A stretch of DNA of 64,000 nucleotides, from assembly GCA_018806915.1 (NCBI GenBank), contig JAGKQI010000096.1, forward strand, positions 1,178,001 through 1,242,000. Direction: 5' to 3'. A model generated the notes under the pieces. The model was not told the origin of the DNA. It did not search any database and saw nothing but the letters and a program-made list of their open reading frames with translations. Shown one piece after another: positions 23,401-32,869 of the stretch (positions are counted from its first letter, which is position 1; each line of letters opens with the position of its first letter). Position numbers and translations under genes: made by a program. The DNA comes from Phytophthora colocasiae (taxonomy: Eukaryota > Oomycota > Peronosporomycetes > Peronosporales > Peronosporaceae).

Positions 23401-26151
23401 AAGCAAGGTGAACAGCGAAACGGAGAGCAAGTATGGGATTACCGAATTGGAGTGCTTCGCTGTGGTGTGGGCGATCAAGTTGTTTAGACCCTATTTGTAC
23501 GGACGGCGGTTCGAGATCATAACGGACCACGCCGCCTTGAAATGGCTCATGACGAGTCCAAACCTGACCGGAAAACTACATCGGTGGGCTCTCACGCTCC
23601 AAGAGTTTGATTTTAACGTGCAGTATAGACCCGGTAACACGAACGTGGTGGCCGACGCTTTATCCAGAGCACCTGTAGCAACGAAGGTACGGGCAGCTAT
23701 TGGACGGCGGCGGAGAACGAGGCGAAGGAAGGAAGCACCGGCAGACATCTTGGAGAATGGCACGATGACAACCGAGACGAGTGAAGTAACGGTGAAGGAT
23801 GGCACCACCGACGGAGGTGACCAAGGAAAGAATGAACGCGGTACAGCAACGGAAGAAGCCCACGACGGAGTACGGACTGTCATTGATGAGTTAATAGATG
23901 CAGTGGTTGAGATGACCGCTGATATGCAAGCAAAAGTACCGAACACCAAGGCCGCAGGACGCACGAAGAAGCGGAAGGTTACGCGGATGCTTGAGCACCC
24001 GACCTCAGCGGTGAGAACACGTCCATTAACACGAGCCGCGAAACGCAGACAGGAGGAGCAAGTATCTAGTGGAGCAGCACCGGCAGGTGAGAGGCAAACG
24101 GCCCCAAAGCCAACGAAGAAGACCACGACTGCAGGACAGGACAAGACGCCGAAACGCGCGACAACCAACTGCAAGACGAAGACAGAACGGCGCCGAATGG
24201 TCACGTGGGCGGATGGCAAGAGTGGCGACGAAATGGAAGATTCGATGAGGTCGAGAGCTAACGATACAGCCGTGATCCCAGTGAGAACGAGGACGGTGAC
24301 GAACGATGGCAATTCTGAAAACGCCAGCAACTTGTCACACGTGGATACGGCAACAACGGCATTGACGTCGGCTGAGAGACACGAGAACGATGGCGATGAG
24401 CAACGTACGGAACATCTACCTACTGTGCTGAGACCAACTGAGGAACCACGAAATACTAGTAGGATGGAAGGCGCGCAGCAGCAGAGAATGCGAGAACCAA
24501 CGCTACAATTGACGGACGAGGAGATTATCGAGGAACAAACCAAGAGCCGGATGGTACAAAAGATGTTGCAAACTGGAAGACACCAGGGCAAGGCCATCAG
24601 CAGGGTATTCGGGCTGGTAGTCGTGGAACGACCAAACGGACGGCGAATTGTTCTTCCACCAGCACTTTGGGCTACAGTGTTTAAAGAATGCCACGACAGC
24701 GTGTGGTCTGGACATCTGCGAGCAACGCACACGTACGCACGGATAGCACAGCAATATTGGTGGCCAGGACTGCAAAACGAAGTACGACGGTGGGTACTCG
24801 GATGTCAGGAGTGTGGAAGCCGCAAAGCACGTCCCCGAGAAGTGATACCACCACTACGTAGCTTGCGAGGAGGAGTTGTCGGTGACCGGTGGGCCCTAGA
24901 TGTAGCGGGTCCATTGCCAGCCACTGATGGAGGCGAAAGATACGTTGTAGCGGCTGTGGAGTATGTCACGAGATACGCGGTGGCTATTACAGTGAAGGAT
25001 CATACCGCCGAAAACATTGCAGAATTTCTCATGAAGCAAGTGGTGCTGCGATTTGGACCTTTTCGAGAAATCCTGACGGACGGGGCACCGGAACTTGTTG
25101 GCAAAGTGATCGAGGAGTGTTGCAAGCCCAACAGATCAACCCAGTCCCCTATCGACCCCAGATGATCGGTCTGGTCGAACGATTTCACAGAACTTGGAAG
25201 GATTGTGTAGCGACGTTCATGAGCGACGAGAAACAACGAGACTGGGACACCTGGGTGGATTACGCGGTGTACTCTTACAACTCTGGACACCATTCGACGG
25301 TAAAGTTATCTCCGAACGAATTGATGATGGGGCGGCGATTAAGAGCACCCAACGAGTTACTACGAGCAACGCGAGTGACCGAGGCTGGTGATTTGGTGAA
25401 ACACCATGCTAAGCTGCTGAGCAGTCTGAAAGAGGCGCATGAGTGTGCAGAGCGAGCCCGAGAACGAGAACAACGTCGGCAAGCACGGTATTACAATAAG
25501 AAGACACGGAAGAGGACGAATTTTGAGCCTGGAGATCGCGTATGGATGTTCCGACCACCACGTGGACCGAAAGCCTCAAAGTTTGTTCATCAGTGGATCG
25601 GCCCGATGCGAGTAGTGGAATCAGCCGGATACGACAACTTTCTGGTGGAGCGCGAGGACGACGAAAATGAACACGAGCAATTTATAGCCCACACGTCGTT
25701 CCTGGTAACCTACAGGCAACCAACGGTCCTGTTGGACGCAGCAGCTCGAGATTTGGCTGAACAGATTGAATACGAGAATGCACGGTCCGAAGACGAAGAT
25801 GACGAGGCGACAGGAACGACTACGGAAGCAACGACGGCTCCTGTCAATGCAGCCATTGCTGGACGCGGCAAGAAGAGACCTGCAAAAGCAGTGGGAAGTG
25901 AAGGAACGAGCGGTATCGAGGACGGACTCATGGTGGAGCTCAGAAGACGACGGCGGAGAAATAAGGCCGGGCAGTACGTGTTGGAATATCTACTACGACC
26001 TGCCAGCGAGTACTACAGAGGAGGGGATACCACGGAAAGAGGCACCGGGGCAGACGAACAAAACGGACGATGGTTTTCCATTGCAGAATACGATCGGCTC
26101 TTTGACGGCGATAAGGTCGTGGAAGACCTTAGGATGGATGGAGGCGTGTAA
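20496..26151 (+). pseudogene. pol: Retrotransposon Pol (protease-RT-RNase H-integrase), interrupted
   Basis: The frame is open from the gag overlap. A charged spacer leads to an aspartic protease with [11 protein letters not shown] (about 21572-21604). An in-frame TAG follows at 21611-21613, then the frame resumes. A second TAG is at 22487-22489 just before the RT N-terminus. RT is complete with RMPFGLTNAPSTFQR and YLDDIVIF (about 22870-22895). RNase H follows (VTDVSKVGLGACL, ITDHAALKWLM, NTNVVADALSRA). Then comes an unusually long charged linker of roughly 340 residues (about 23680-24690), the integrase HHCC finger (H...H...CQEC, 24690-24830) and the catalytic core with its first two Asp. 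The frame is lost near 25110-25117 (consistent with one missing base) and continues to 26151, including YRPQMIGLVERFHRTW and a chromatin-binding-like C-terminus. The stop codon overlaps the 3' LTR. Both nonsense codons are TAG followed by ATG and sit where Trp is plausible. Confidence 0.88.
26131..26146 (+). other. Polypurine-rich tract next to 3' LTR
   Basis: AGGATGGATGGAGGCG immediately precedes the 3' LTR. It is a plausible plus-strand primer although not a pure purine run. Confidence 0.45.
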
Positions 26152-26502
26152 CAGGTTGGTACCCGAAACGGGCCAAAGCTGTGAACGGGCAGCTCAGCGA
26201 CTGCTGGAAGTGGAGCAACGGGATCTTCAACCTGGATCAGGGTTAGATCCACGATCGTGCTTGAAGCTGTCTACGGAAGTGGCACTGACTACGATGGAAG
26301 TGCCCATAGGAGAGACTGTATTGGTTGACGGCACGGGGCACGTCGAAGTGCGATCTTTGAGGGACGTGTGATACGCGAAGACGGACGGGAGGCACGATGA
26401 ACGAGCAGTCAGTTGCGAATTCGCCGAGTGGAGCTCGGTTTGGAATTCGACGAGTGAGGCGCACTTCGTAGACACGGAGTGGCGTCAAAGCGACCAAGGG
26501 GT

Positions 26503-26596
<94 letters not shown>

Positions 26597-27029
26597 AGTG
26601 AAAGGGCGACGGGCTGAGGAGGAACTTTGAGCGCCACGGGAGGAGGACTATCGGGTTTCCAAGCGGCGACGAACGTGGCAGCCAGAAGTGGGCCACGAGA
26701 AGACGACTCACCTGGTACGGCCTGGAACGGGAGTCGCGGGACTTGGAGGACGAGCAGTTAGTACTGTCGTGAGCGCAGGAGGACCAACGAAGGCCGGCGT
26801 CTACGAGAGACGAACGAAGGAACGAAAGACGAAAGTAGAAGTCTATTAGGCTTTTAATATAAATAGGTGCGTTCGTGCTGCAGCATCGAACAAACCGGCG
26901 CGGTGAACCGAGCCAACAGGAGTGTACGAAGTTGAAGTGTGCTCTTTAGCACCCGATCCTTGGATATTCCACCCGGCGCAGCACCAGCTATTCGACCCGC
27001 TGGTGGGCAGTGAGACTAAACCCATTACA
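26147..27029 (+). repeat. 3' LTR (883 bp)
   Basis: Same as the 5' LTR except for a 64-bp larger purine tract. It is followed by the CTAG target-site copy at 27030-27033. Confidence 0.95.
26508..26590 (+). repeat. (GA)n microsatellite in 3' LTR, expanded
   Basis: About 83 bases of pure GA, versus about 23 at the same place in the 5' LTR (17594-17616). A further GGAG at the right edge completes the 64-bp length difference. Confidence 0.95.
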
Positions 27030-27033
27030 CTAG

Positions 27034-27358
27034 TATTACTACTACTACTAAAATACAAAAACATCGCTCGATTCCATACGCGGTTGTCTTCACGAGATAT
27101 CTAGTGAATCTTTTCATCATTTGCGGTGTTCGCCTTCCACAGAGTAATACATCGATAAACATCGTCGTTCGATCCCTTACTGTTGTCTTCACGAGATAAC
27201 TGCATCTTTTTCTTTTTCATCATTGTTGCAGTGTTCACAACAAGCATTTTTATCTTTGGCGTCCGTTCAAAAAACATATTCTTATAAAAGTTCTTCGCTA
27301 GTAGTTTTGACACGAAACTTACATCACTCTACATTTCATCACACATAGAGGCCAACGC
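27034..27358. other. Gene-free spacer with imperfect direct repeat
   Basis: This contains two diverged copies, about 97 bp apart, of a segment that includes TTGTCTTCACGAGATA (about 27087 and 27184) followed by TTTTTCATCATT-like sequence and GTGTTC. No gene is recognised. Confidence 0.45.
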
Positions 27359-28502
27359 CTAGCTCTGGGTTCCCGAGAAACGTCGCTTTTGAGCAACACA
27401 ACTTGTCGAGATCTTTTTCATCGCATCAGCTGTAGAATCACCAGTAGGGGCTTGAGGAATGGCAGTTTTAGTGTTACCGGAATAACTGCTCGCTGGTGTA
27501 ATAGAATGCGACACTGGTATGCCATCAGAGCTACCGATACTAGTCGGTCCAGAAAACGATTCCTCGCTTGCGACCGTGTCAGCAGGTTTTCTGGGTTCAT
27601 CCGCATCCAACGACCCTGTACTTGGCGAGGCAAGTGGCGTCTCTACAGTTTGTGAAGGGCTACCGGTGAAAACGCTATCGGTATCGCCGCTCAAAACTTC
27701 GTTGATATAGTTCATAACGTATGTCAGACGAGTGTACACTCCTGCTTTCGATCCACACTTGCCACCCCAACTCACAAGTCCAACAAGTACACCATTCGCG
27801 AGAAGCGGGCCGCCAGAGTCTCCGTTGCACGAGTCTTTTCCATTCCCATTTCCAGCACAAATCATTCCTTCCGTGATGCGATTCCTGTATTTCTTGTTGC
27901 ATTCCGAATTCGAAATGATCCCCACGTTCACTTCTTGCAATGTGAAGCTCCCTTTTCGATCTTCTGTTAGCCCCCATCCAAGAACAGTTGCCATCGTCCC
28001 AACCTTGTTGTCCGATCCATCAGCTGCACACAAAGGCGCCGTCTTTTGTGACGATGGACTCTCTAACTTCAGCAAACCAACATCGTACAGATGCTTGTCA
28101 TTGTTGTACAAGGGGTGTCGGTAGCCCTCGACTACTTTGATGACTTCCGTCGAACCAGATCCTGCACCTGAGCTAAACTCTGATCCAAGCGAAGCATAAA
28201 TTTGTCCTTGGTCCGTCTTGATGCAGTGTCCAGCCGTGAGGATGTACTGGGATGCCACAATTGTGCCGCCACAGAATGTTTTTCCATCGGGGTCAAAGCG
28301 CAAACTTACGATGAACGGGTACTGATCTACATCTGCCTCCGAACCGCCGTAGATGCGACTTTCCTGGTTGTTGGACAGTCCTGTGCTCAACACGGTGCTG
28401 GTGTTGATAGCAGCAACCGACGGAAGCGTTCCATCAACGGATGGGGGTAATGCTAGAATCGAAGCCAGGACCCCCCCCCCCAGCAAGCCACCAACAAGCC
28501 AT
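27359..28502 (-). CDS. Trypsin-like serine protease, cluster member B, signal peptide out of frame across an 11-G tract
   Basis: The S1 domain has the full triad (TAGHC, YDVGLLKL, NGDSGGP) with Asp in the S1 pocket (GKDSCNGDSGGP), the activation site ESR|IYGG, and a Ser/Thr/Pro-rich tail of about 100 residues. The catalytic frame remains open upstream past 28502, but it offers no ATG between the initiator-like element (28530-28548) and the protease domain. The ATG at 28502-28500 opens a short hydrophobic leader (Met-Ala-Cys-Trp-Trp...) that is one base out of phase with the protease frame. The two frames meet at eleven consecutive G residues (plus strand C run 28471-28481). With ten G the leader and protease would be continuous, 380 residues. 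So this is a sequencing error, a recent frameshift or a variable tract. The longer upstream open frame to 28738 is rejected because it lies upstream of the promoter. Confidence 0.78.
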
Positions 28503-28529
28503 GGCAGCCAATTGTTGTATGTCGAGAAA

Positions 28530-28548
28530 GTTAAAGCTACAATGGAGC
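28530..28548 (-). promoter_or_regulatory. Inr + flanking element, gene B
   Basis: Minus strand GCTCCATTGTAGCTTTAAC, the same initiator-like element plus GCTTT as in the other cluster genes. It is only about 30-45 bp from the proposed ATG at 28502, and this decides the start. Confidence 0.5.
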
Positions 28549-28920
28549 AAAGGCGTGACTTCCTCGCAGCGAGATAACGAGACTCTCTAACACCATCTCG
28601 ATGATAAATTCGCTCATGACCATTGCTCATTGAACAAGATGGAAATTGTTTTTTGGGGAGTATCATCACTACAGTACAACAGCGACACAACACGATACGA
28701 CAGGACCAACACATTTTTCGGTGCGGGTGAAAAACCACTTCAAAATATTCAGAGATACATACCTCCTGGCAAAGTGTGTTCCTACTTGAAGGCGAATTTG
28801 TGAGCTGGATGCCGTCGTCGGCTGGTTCTCGTCAACAACCATGGCGGTAATACTACATGTACATGTAAGTATTTGAAAGTATAACTCTCCAAAAAAACGC
28901 TGTTATGGGAGGCTGTCGAA
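28549..28920. other. Gene-free spacer
   Basis: No gene is seen. Two overlapping TACATGTA octamers lie at 28854-28867. Confidence 0.45.
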
Positions 28921-30036
28921 CTACTGCTGCTTCGTGGCACCAGCTTCCTTGGTCTTTGTTGGTGTATCTTTCTCTGTTGGTGAAGATCCATCAAACGAAA
29001 AGGTAAGACCCTTAGTCGTGGAAGTCTGTTGGGTGGTCGAAGATCCCGCCGAAGAATCTGTGGCAGGTGCCGGTGTACTCTTGCCTGCCTTTGAAACGGT
29101 TGACTTGCTAGCGGAGACTGGAGCAGCCTTTGAAGAGCCCTTCATTGACCCAGGAACTGTCACCTCTTCCATTGATGAGCCCGACGACGATCCTCCTGGA
29201 CCAAATTTCTTGCCATCACCGCCGGCCAGAATATCGTTAATGTAGTCCAGTACGTAAGACACACGGGTGTACACGCCCGGTTCCTTGCCACATTTACCGC
29301 CTGCCCAACTCACGAAGCCCACCAAAGCATCGTTCGCAATTAGGGGGCCTCCGGTATCACCCCTGCATGAGCCCTTGCCTTTGCCATTGCCAGCGCAGAG
29401 CATTCCTTCAGTGAGCTGGTTCTTGTACGACTTAAACTTGCCGCATTCCGTGTTAGAGATGATAGGAATATTGGCCTGCTGGAGCTTGAAGCTGGTGGTG
29501 GCCACCTTCGTCTGCCCCCAACCAAGAACGGTGGCCTTTGCGCCAACCTTTTCGTCCGATCCGTCCGCAGCAGGCAGGGCCGCAAGCTTCTCCATCCTCG
29601 GCTTCTCTAACTTCAGCAGACCCACATCGTACAGGTGTTTTCTTTTGTTGAATAGAGGGTGCTTAAACCCTTTGACAATTTTCACCACGTCGCCATCCGT
29701 GCCGAAGCTGTACTCCGTATCAAACGAAGCAGTCATGTCAAACTCGCTGGTCTTGATGCAGTGCGCTGATGTAAGTAGATACTGCGGGGCGACGAGTGTG
29801 GCAGCGCAAACAGTGACGCCGTCGATGCGCACACTCGCGACGTAAGGGTAGTTGTCGATGTCTGCATCAGCACCGCCAATGATACGGCTCTCTTCATCCG
29901 TTGTTAGACCAGTACCGGTAACTTCGACAATGGGTGCAGTAGTCTTGTCAACGATCTCATTAAATGAGTAGCCATACGTGCCCGTAGATAGCGTCGTTGC
30001 TGCCGATACACACGCGAAAATTGATACGAGCTTCAT
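28921..30036 (-). CDS. Trypsin-like pseudoprotease, catalytic Ser replaced by Thr (cluster member C; glucanase-inhibitor-like)
   Basis: 371 residues from the ATG at 30036, which begins a clean signal peptide (MKLVSIFACVSAATTLSTG) and lies about 20-40 bp below an initiator-like element. The upstream in-frame ATG at 30114 would bury the signal peptide and precede the promoter. The S1 fold is preserved with His92 (TSAHC) and Asp137 (YDVGLLKL), but the active-site motif is CRGDTGGP: Thr228 in place of Ser195, and Gly222 in place of the pocket Asp189. It also lacks the Cys that the other four members carry in LCA-DGSD, leaving an even set of six. Oomycete glucanase-inhibitor proteins are S1 homologues with disabled triads that bind plant endoglucanases, so a binding role is a reasonable inference. 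Its short tail (about 100 residues) is Ser/Thr/Lys rich. Confidence 0.9.
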   Translation of the reverse strand: MKLVSIFACVSAATTLSTGTYGYSFNEIVDKTTAPIVEVTGTGLTTDEESRIIGGADADIDNYPYVASVRIDGVTVCAATLVAPQYLLTSAHCIKTSEFDMTASFDTEYSFGTDGDVVKIVKGFKHPLFNKRKHLYDVGLLKLEKPRMEKLAALPAADGSDEKVGAKATVLGWGQTKVATTSFKLQQANIPIISNTECGKFKSYKNQLTEGMLCAGNGKGKGSCRGDTGGPLIANDALVGFVSWAGGKCGKEPGVYTRVSYVLDYINDILAGGDGKKFGPGGSSSGSSMEEVTVPGSMKGSSKAAPVSASKSTVSKAGKSTPAPATDSSAGSSTTQQTSTTKGLTFSFDGSSPTEKDTPTKTKEAGATKQQ

Positions 30037-30056
30037 CGAGACTTCACCTGCTTCGA

Positions 30057-30074
30057 ACACAGAGAAAATGAGGA
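30057..30074 (-). promoter_or_regulatory. Initiator-like element, gene C
   Basis: Minus strand CCTCATTTTCTCTGTGTT, matching the initiator core TCATTTT seen at the other cluster genes. The flanking part is weaker here. Confidence 0.42.
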
Positions 30075-30458
30075 AACCTCTGTTCAACGTGTCGTTTGAT
30101 CGAATTGGAAGCACCGCGAGGTGTTGCTAACCTATCGGTATAATTGTGGTGCTAGCAACATAATGAGATACTATTTGTGGATACGTTGGTAATCCGCACA
30201 TGCATGCCACCAACTTGGATAGCTCACAGTGCTTCTCGAAAACAGCAGGATTAACTTCTAGGATGGGAAAACTACAACACCAACGTTTCCGCCGTGCACT
30301 TACTTTTGGTAGCAAGTTGAACTGTACAGTACATACATTTTCTCCGAAAGTATTGTTTGAGGAGGGTCAATTTCAACTGGCACTAAATGCCGTGGCAACG
30401 CAAATTCAAGGTAAGTTAGTTTTCTTTCACATTGTAAAACACAACCTGGCCACGACTA
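30075..30458. other. Gene-free spacer
   Basis: Upstream of gene C and downstream of gene D. No coding sequence or repeat is recognised. Confidence 0.45.
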
Positions 30459-32786
30459 TTACTTCTCGTCCTCGTCACTGTTCTCACCATTCTCGGCTTG
30501 CTCTTCTTCTTCCTCTTCCTCCTCTTCTGCATCTTCCTGGTCCTCCTTAGCCTCCTTAGTCGCCTCTTCATCTACTGGAGCTTCAGTCTTTGTAGATTTC
30601 TTCTTCACCGGAGCTTTTGTTTCTTCTTCTTCATCATCGTCTTCATCCTCCGTTTCCGGCTCCTCTGTCTTGGGTTTCTTGGTGGCCTTAGACGTCTTCT
30701 TCGGGGCCTTAGTTTTATCCACTTCTCCACCCTGTTCCCATTCCTGCGCAGTCTCAACGTGTTTGGACGACTTGGTGGATTTCTTAGGCGCCTTAGTCGC
30801 TTCGTCCTCCTGCTCTTCATCGTCATCATCCGACTCCTCTTTGGTTACTGGCTTCTTTGTGGTCTTCACCGGCTTCTTGGTCTTCTTAGCGGGGGTGTCT
30901 TCTTCTTCCTCCTCTTCCTCCTCGCCGTCTTCAGCGTCACCCATTTTTTTCTCCTCGTCTTCAAGCTCTTCTTCCTCTAGCTCTTCATCCAGTTTTTCCT
31001 CTTCTTTAGCTTCTTCTTCCTCTTTCTCTGCAGCCAGCTTTGCCGCCATGGCGTCGTCGACCTCCTCATCGTTGCTGGACTCCAATCCCTCCTCGATGTC
31101 TTCCGTAGCTTCCTCCTCCTTCTCTTTCGCAGCCTTTTCAGCCTTCTTGGCATCCTCCATATCTGCTTCAACCTCCTCTTCATCAATAGAAGTCAATCGG
31201 CGACGATGGCGACGACGGACTCCGCAGCCAGACGTAGACGGCGTCAAACCCGGTGTCGACGACGAAGTACCAGTAGTAGCAGCAGGGGTCACCGCAGGAG
31301 TATCTGCCGATGAACCCGAACTCTCCGCTGTCGATGACCCAGAACTAGTGGTAGAATACAATGTGTCATCGTCGGGCGAGGAAGCTGCAGTAGAACCACC
31401 AGTATCAGAACCCGTGCTTGCCGCTGGGGTCGGTGCTGGAGCATCAGTCGTTGCCGTCTGCGTCACAGATGAGTCGTTGGAGCTTTCCGTAGTAGAACCG
31501 GTGCCCGACGATACTGGTGATTCGCTAACAGAAGAAGAATCCGTCGAGCCACCGACAGAGCCAGTGGTAGCTGCAGGAGTCGGTGCTGGGGCATCCGTTG
31601 TTGCAGTCTGCGTCACAGACGAGTCGTTGGAGCTCTCAGTAGTAGAGCTTGAAGAGGACTCAGTCGTTGAAGCACCAACGTCGGAGCCGGTGGTAGCCGC
31701 GGGGGTGACTGCAGGAGCGTCAGTCGTTGCAGTCGAAGTGGCAGAAGAACTAGAACTGTCCGTTGCTGATGAATCAGACGTAGCAGTAGGAGAGGCTGAG
31801 CTGGACCCGGCAGTGGAGGATTGAGTGGCCGACGAACCGGCAGTAGAAGTCTGCGCAATTGATGCCCCCGAGCTGGAGCTGGCCACAGTCGGCGTTCCGG
31901 CTGATCCCGCCGTTGACGAAGCGAGTGAAGTCTGCTGCGTAATAGATCCAGAAGACGCCGTGCTGTCCGTGAAGTTGCTGCCAGTGCCGCCATTCAGAAT
32001 ATCGTTAATGTAATCCATGACGAACGTCAGTCGAGTGTACACACCAGCGTGGACGCCGCATTTGCCTCCCCAACTCACAAATCCAATGAGTGTATCATCG
32101 CTAGCGACTAAGGGACCACCGGAGTCTCCATTGCACGAGTCTTTACCTCCACCGTTGCCAGCGCACATCATGCCTTCCGTGATGCGGTTGTCGTACTGCT
32201 TGTTACATTCCGCGTTGGAAATAACAGCTACGTTCACCTCCTGGAGTGTGTTGCTCCTCGATCCGTCCTCGGTCAGTCCCCATCCCAACACTGTCGCCTT
32301 GGTGCCGACCGGATTGTCCGAGCCATCTGCGGCACACACTGTCGCAGGCTTCTGTGTCGATTCCTTCTCGAGCTTCAGTAGGCCAATGTCGTAAAGGTGC
32401 TTCTTCTGGTTGTACAGGGGGTGCCGGTATCCCTCCACCACCTTAATAGCCTCACCTGACCCAGATCCCGTACCGAACTCGGTGCCTAAGTGCGCGATGA
32501 TAGTGTCATCCTCCGTCTTGATGCAGTGACCGGCCGTCAGAATGTACTGCGGGGCGATTAGCGTGCCGCCGCAGAATGTCGCGTCCTGCACTTCGAAGCG
32601 GAGGCTGGCAATGTACGGGTAATCATCAATGTTAGCCTCGGAACCGCCGTAAATGCGGTTCTCCTCGTTGACGGTGAGTCCCGTGTTCTCCACTGGGGTT
32701 TTAGTGGCTTGCGTCCCTGAAAACGTATAACCATGGGCAACGGATGAGACCGTGGACGCGAACGCGAGAACCTGCGCGATCTTCAT
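30459..32786 (-). CDS. Trypsin-like serine protease with 500-residue mucin-like and Glu/Lys-rich tail (cluster member D)
   Basis: 775 residues. The signal peptide (MKIAQVLAFASTVSSVAHG) starts like that of gene A. Activation site ENR|IYGG at residue 45; triad His87, Asp133, Ser222; pocket Asp216: predicted active trypsin. The tail has two parts. Residues about 275-510 are a Ser/Thr/Ala/Pro mucin-like region with near-perfect repeats around TESSNDSSVTQTATTDAPAP, likely heavily O-glycosylated. Residues about 520-775 are an extreme acidic region with Lys-rich TKKP/TKAPKK blocks. A basic RRRHRRR motif joins them at about 515-520. The nearest relatives are the neighbours; the tail is not homologous to theirs. 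The tail could tether the enzyme to the wall or to polyanions, but that is inference. Confidence 0.92.
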   Translation of the reverse strand: MKIAQVLAFASTVSSVAHGYTFSGTQATKTPVENTGLTVNEENRIYGGSEANIDDYPYIASLRFEVQDATFCGGTLIAPQYILTAGHCIKTEDDTIIAHLGTEFGTGSGSGEAIKVVEGYRHPLYNQKKHLYDIGLLKLEKESTQKPATVCAADGSDNPVGTKATVLGWGLTEDGSRSNTLQEVNVAVISNAECNKQYDNRITEGMMCAGNGGGKDSCNGDSGGPLVASDDTLIGFVSWGGKCGVHAGVYTRLTFVMDYINDILNGGTGSNFTDSTASSGSITQQTSLASSTAGSAGTPTVASSSSGASIAQTSTAGSSATQSSTAGSSSASPTATSDSSATDSSSSSATSTATTDAPAVTPAATTGSDVGASTTESSSSSTTESSNDSSVTQTATTDAPAPTPAATTGSVGGSTDSSSVSESPVSSGTGSTTESSNDSSVTQTATTDAPAPTPAASTGSDTGGSTAASSPDDDTLYSTTSSGSSTAESSGSSADTPAVTPAATTGTSSSTPGLTPSTSGCGVRRRHRRRLTSIDEEEVEADMEDAKKAEKAAKEKEEEATEDIEEGLESSNDEEVDDAMAAKLAAEKEEEEAKEEEKLDEELEEEELEDEEKKMGDAEDGEEEEEEEEDTPAKKTKKPVKTTKKPVTKEESDDDDEEQEDEATKAPKKSTKSSKHVETAQEWEQGGEVDKTKAPKKTSKATKKPKTEEPETEDEDDDEEEETKAPVKKKSTKTEAPVDEEATKEAKEDQEDAEEEEEEEEEQAENGENSDEDEK

Positions 32787-32849
32787 GTATCAGCGGTTGT
32801 ATCACTTGCCCTGGTGATTAACTCGACGGAACTCGTCGAACAGCCTGAA

Positions 32850-32869
32850 GGAGAAAGCTAAAGTGCGCC
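32850..32869 (-). promoter_or_regulatory. Inr + flanking element, gene D
   Basis: Minus strand GGCGCACTTTAGCTTTCTCC: initiator-like CACTTT followed by GCTTTC, the same layout as gene A. Confidence 0.5.

Larger units (their letters stand above)
17233..27029 (+). mobile_element. Ty3/Gypsy LTR retrotransposon, 9.8 kb, near-identical LTRs, damaged pol
   Basis: Complete element TGTAAC...TTACA bounded by a 4-bp duplication CTAG (17229-17232 and 27030-27033). The flanking A can also be read as part of a 5-bp ACTAG. Order: 5' LTR, primer binding site, gag, protease-RT-RNase H-integrase, purine-rich tract, 3' LTR. The domain order RT-RNase H-integrase assigns it to Ty3/Gypsy (Metaviridae). The LTRs match at every base I compared except in one GA tract, so insertion is recent, yet pol has two in-frame TAG codons and one frameshift. 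It lies between protease genes A and B of the tandem cluster and does not interrupt a reading frame. Confidence 0.95.

Noticed and set aside
28503..28738. Upstream extension of protease B to an ATG at 28738
   Set aside because: It lies upstream of the initiator-like element and adds a Cys/Arg-rich non-secretory leader unlike any paralogue.
29340..29400. RGD tripeptide at the active site of protease C
   Set aside because: It results from the CRGDT catalytic-loop sequence, which is buried in S1 folds. An integrin-type adhesion role is not supported.
30670..31824. Long plus-strand open frame (384 codons), Ser/Val-rich
   Set aside because: It is antisense to the low-complexity tail of protease D; codon bias of the tail keeps the opposite frame open. 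It has no domain and no promoter.
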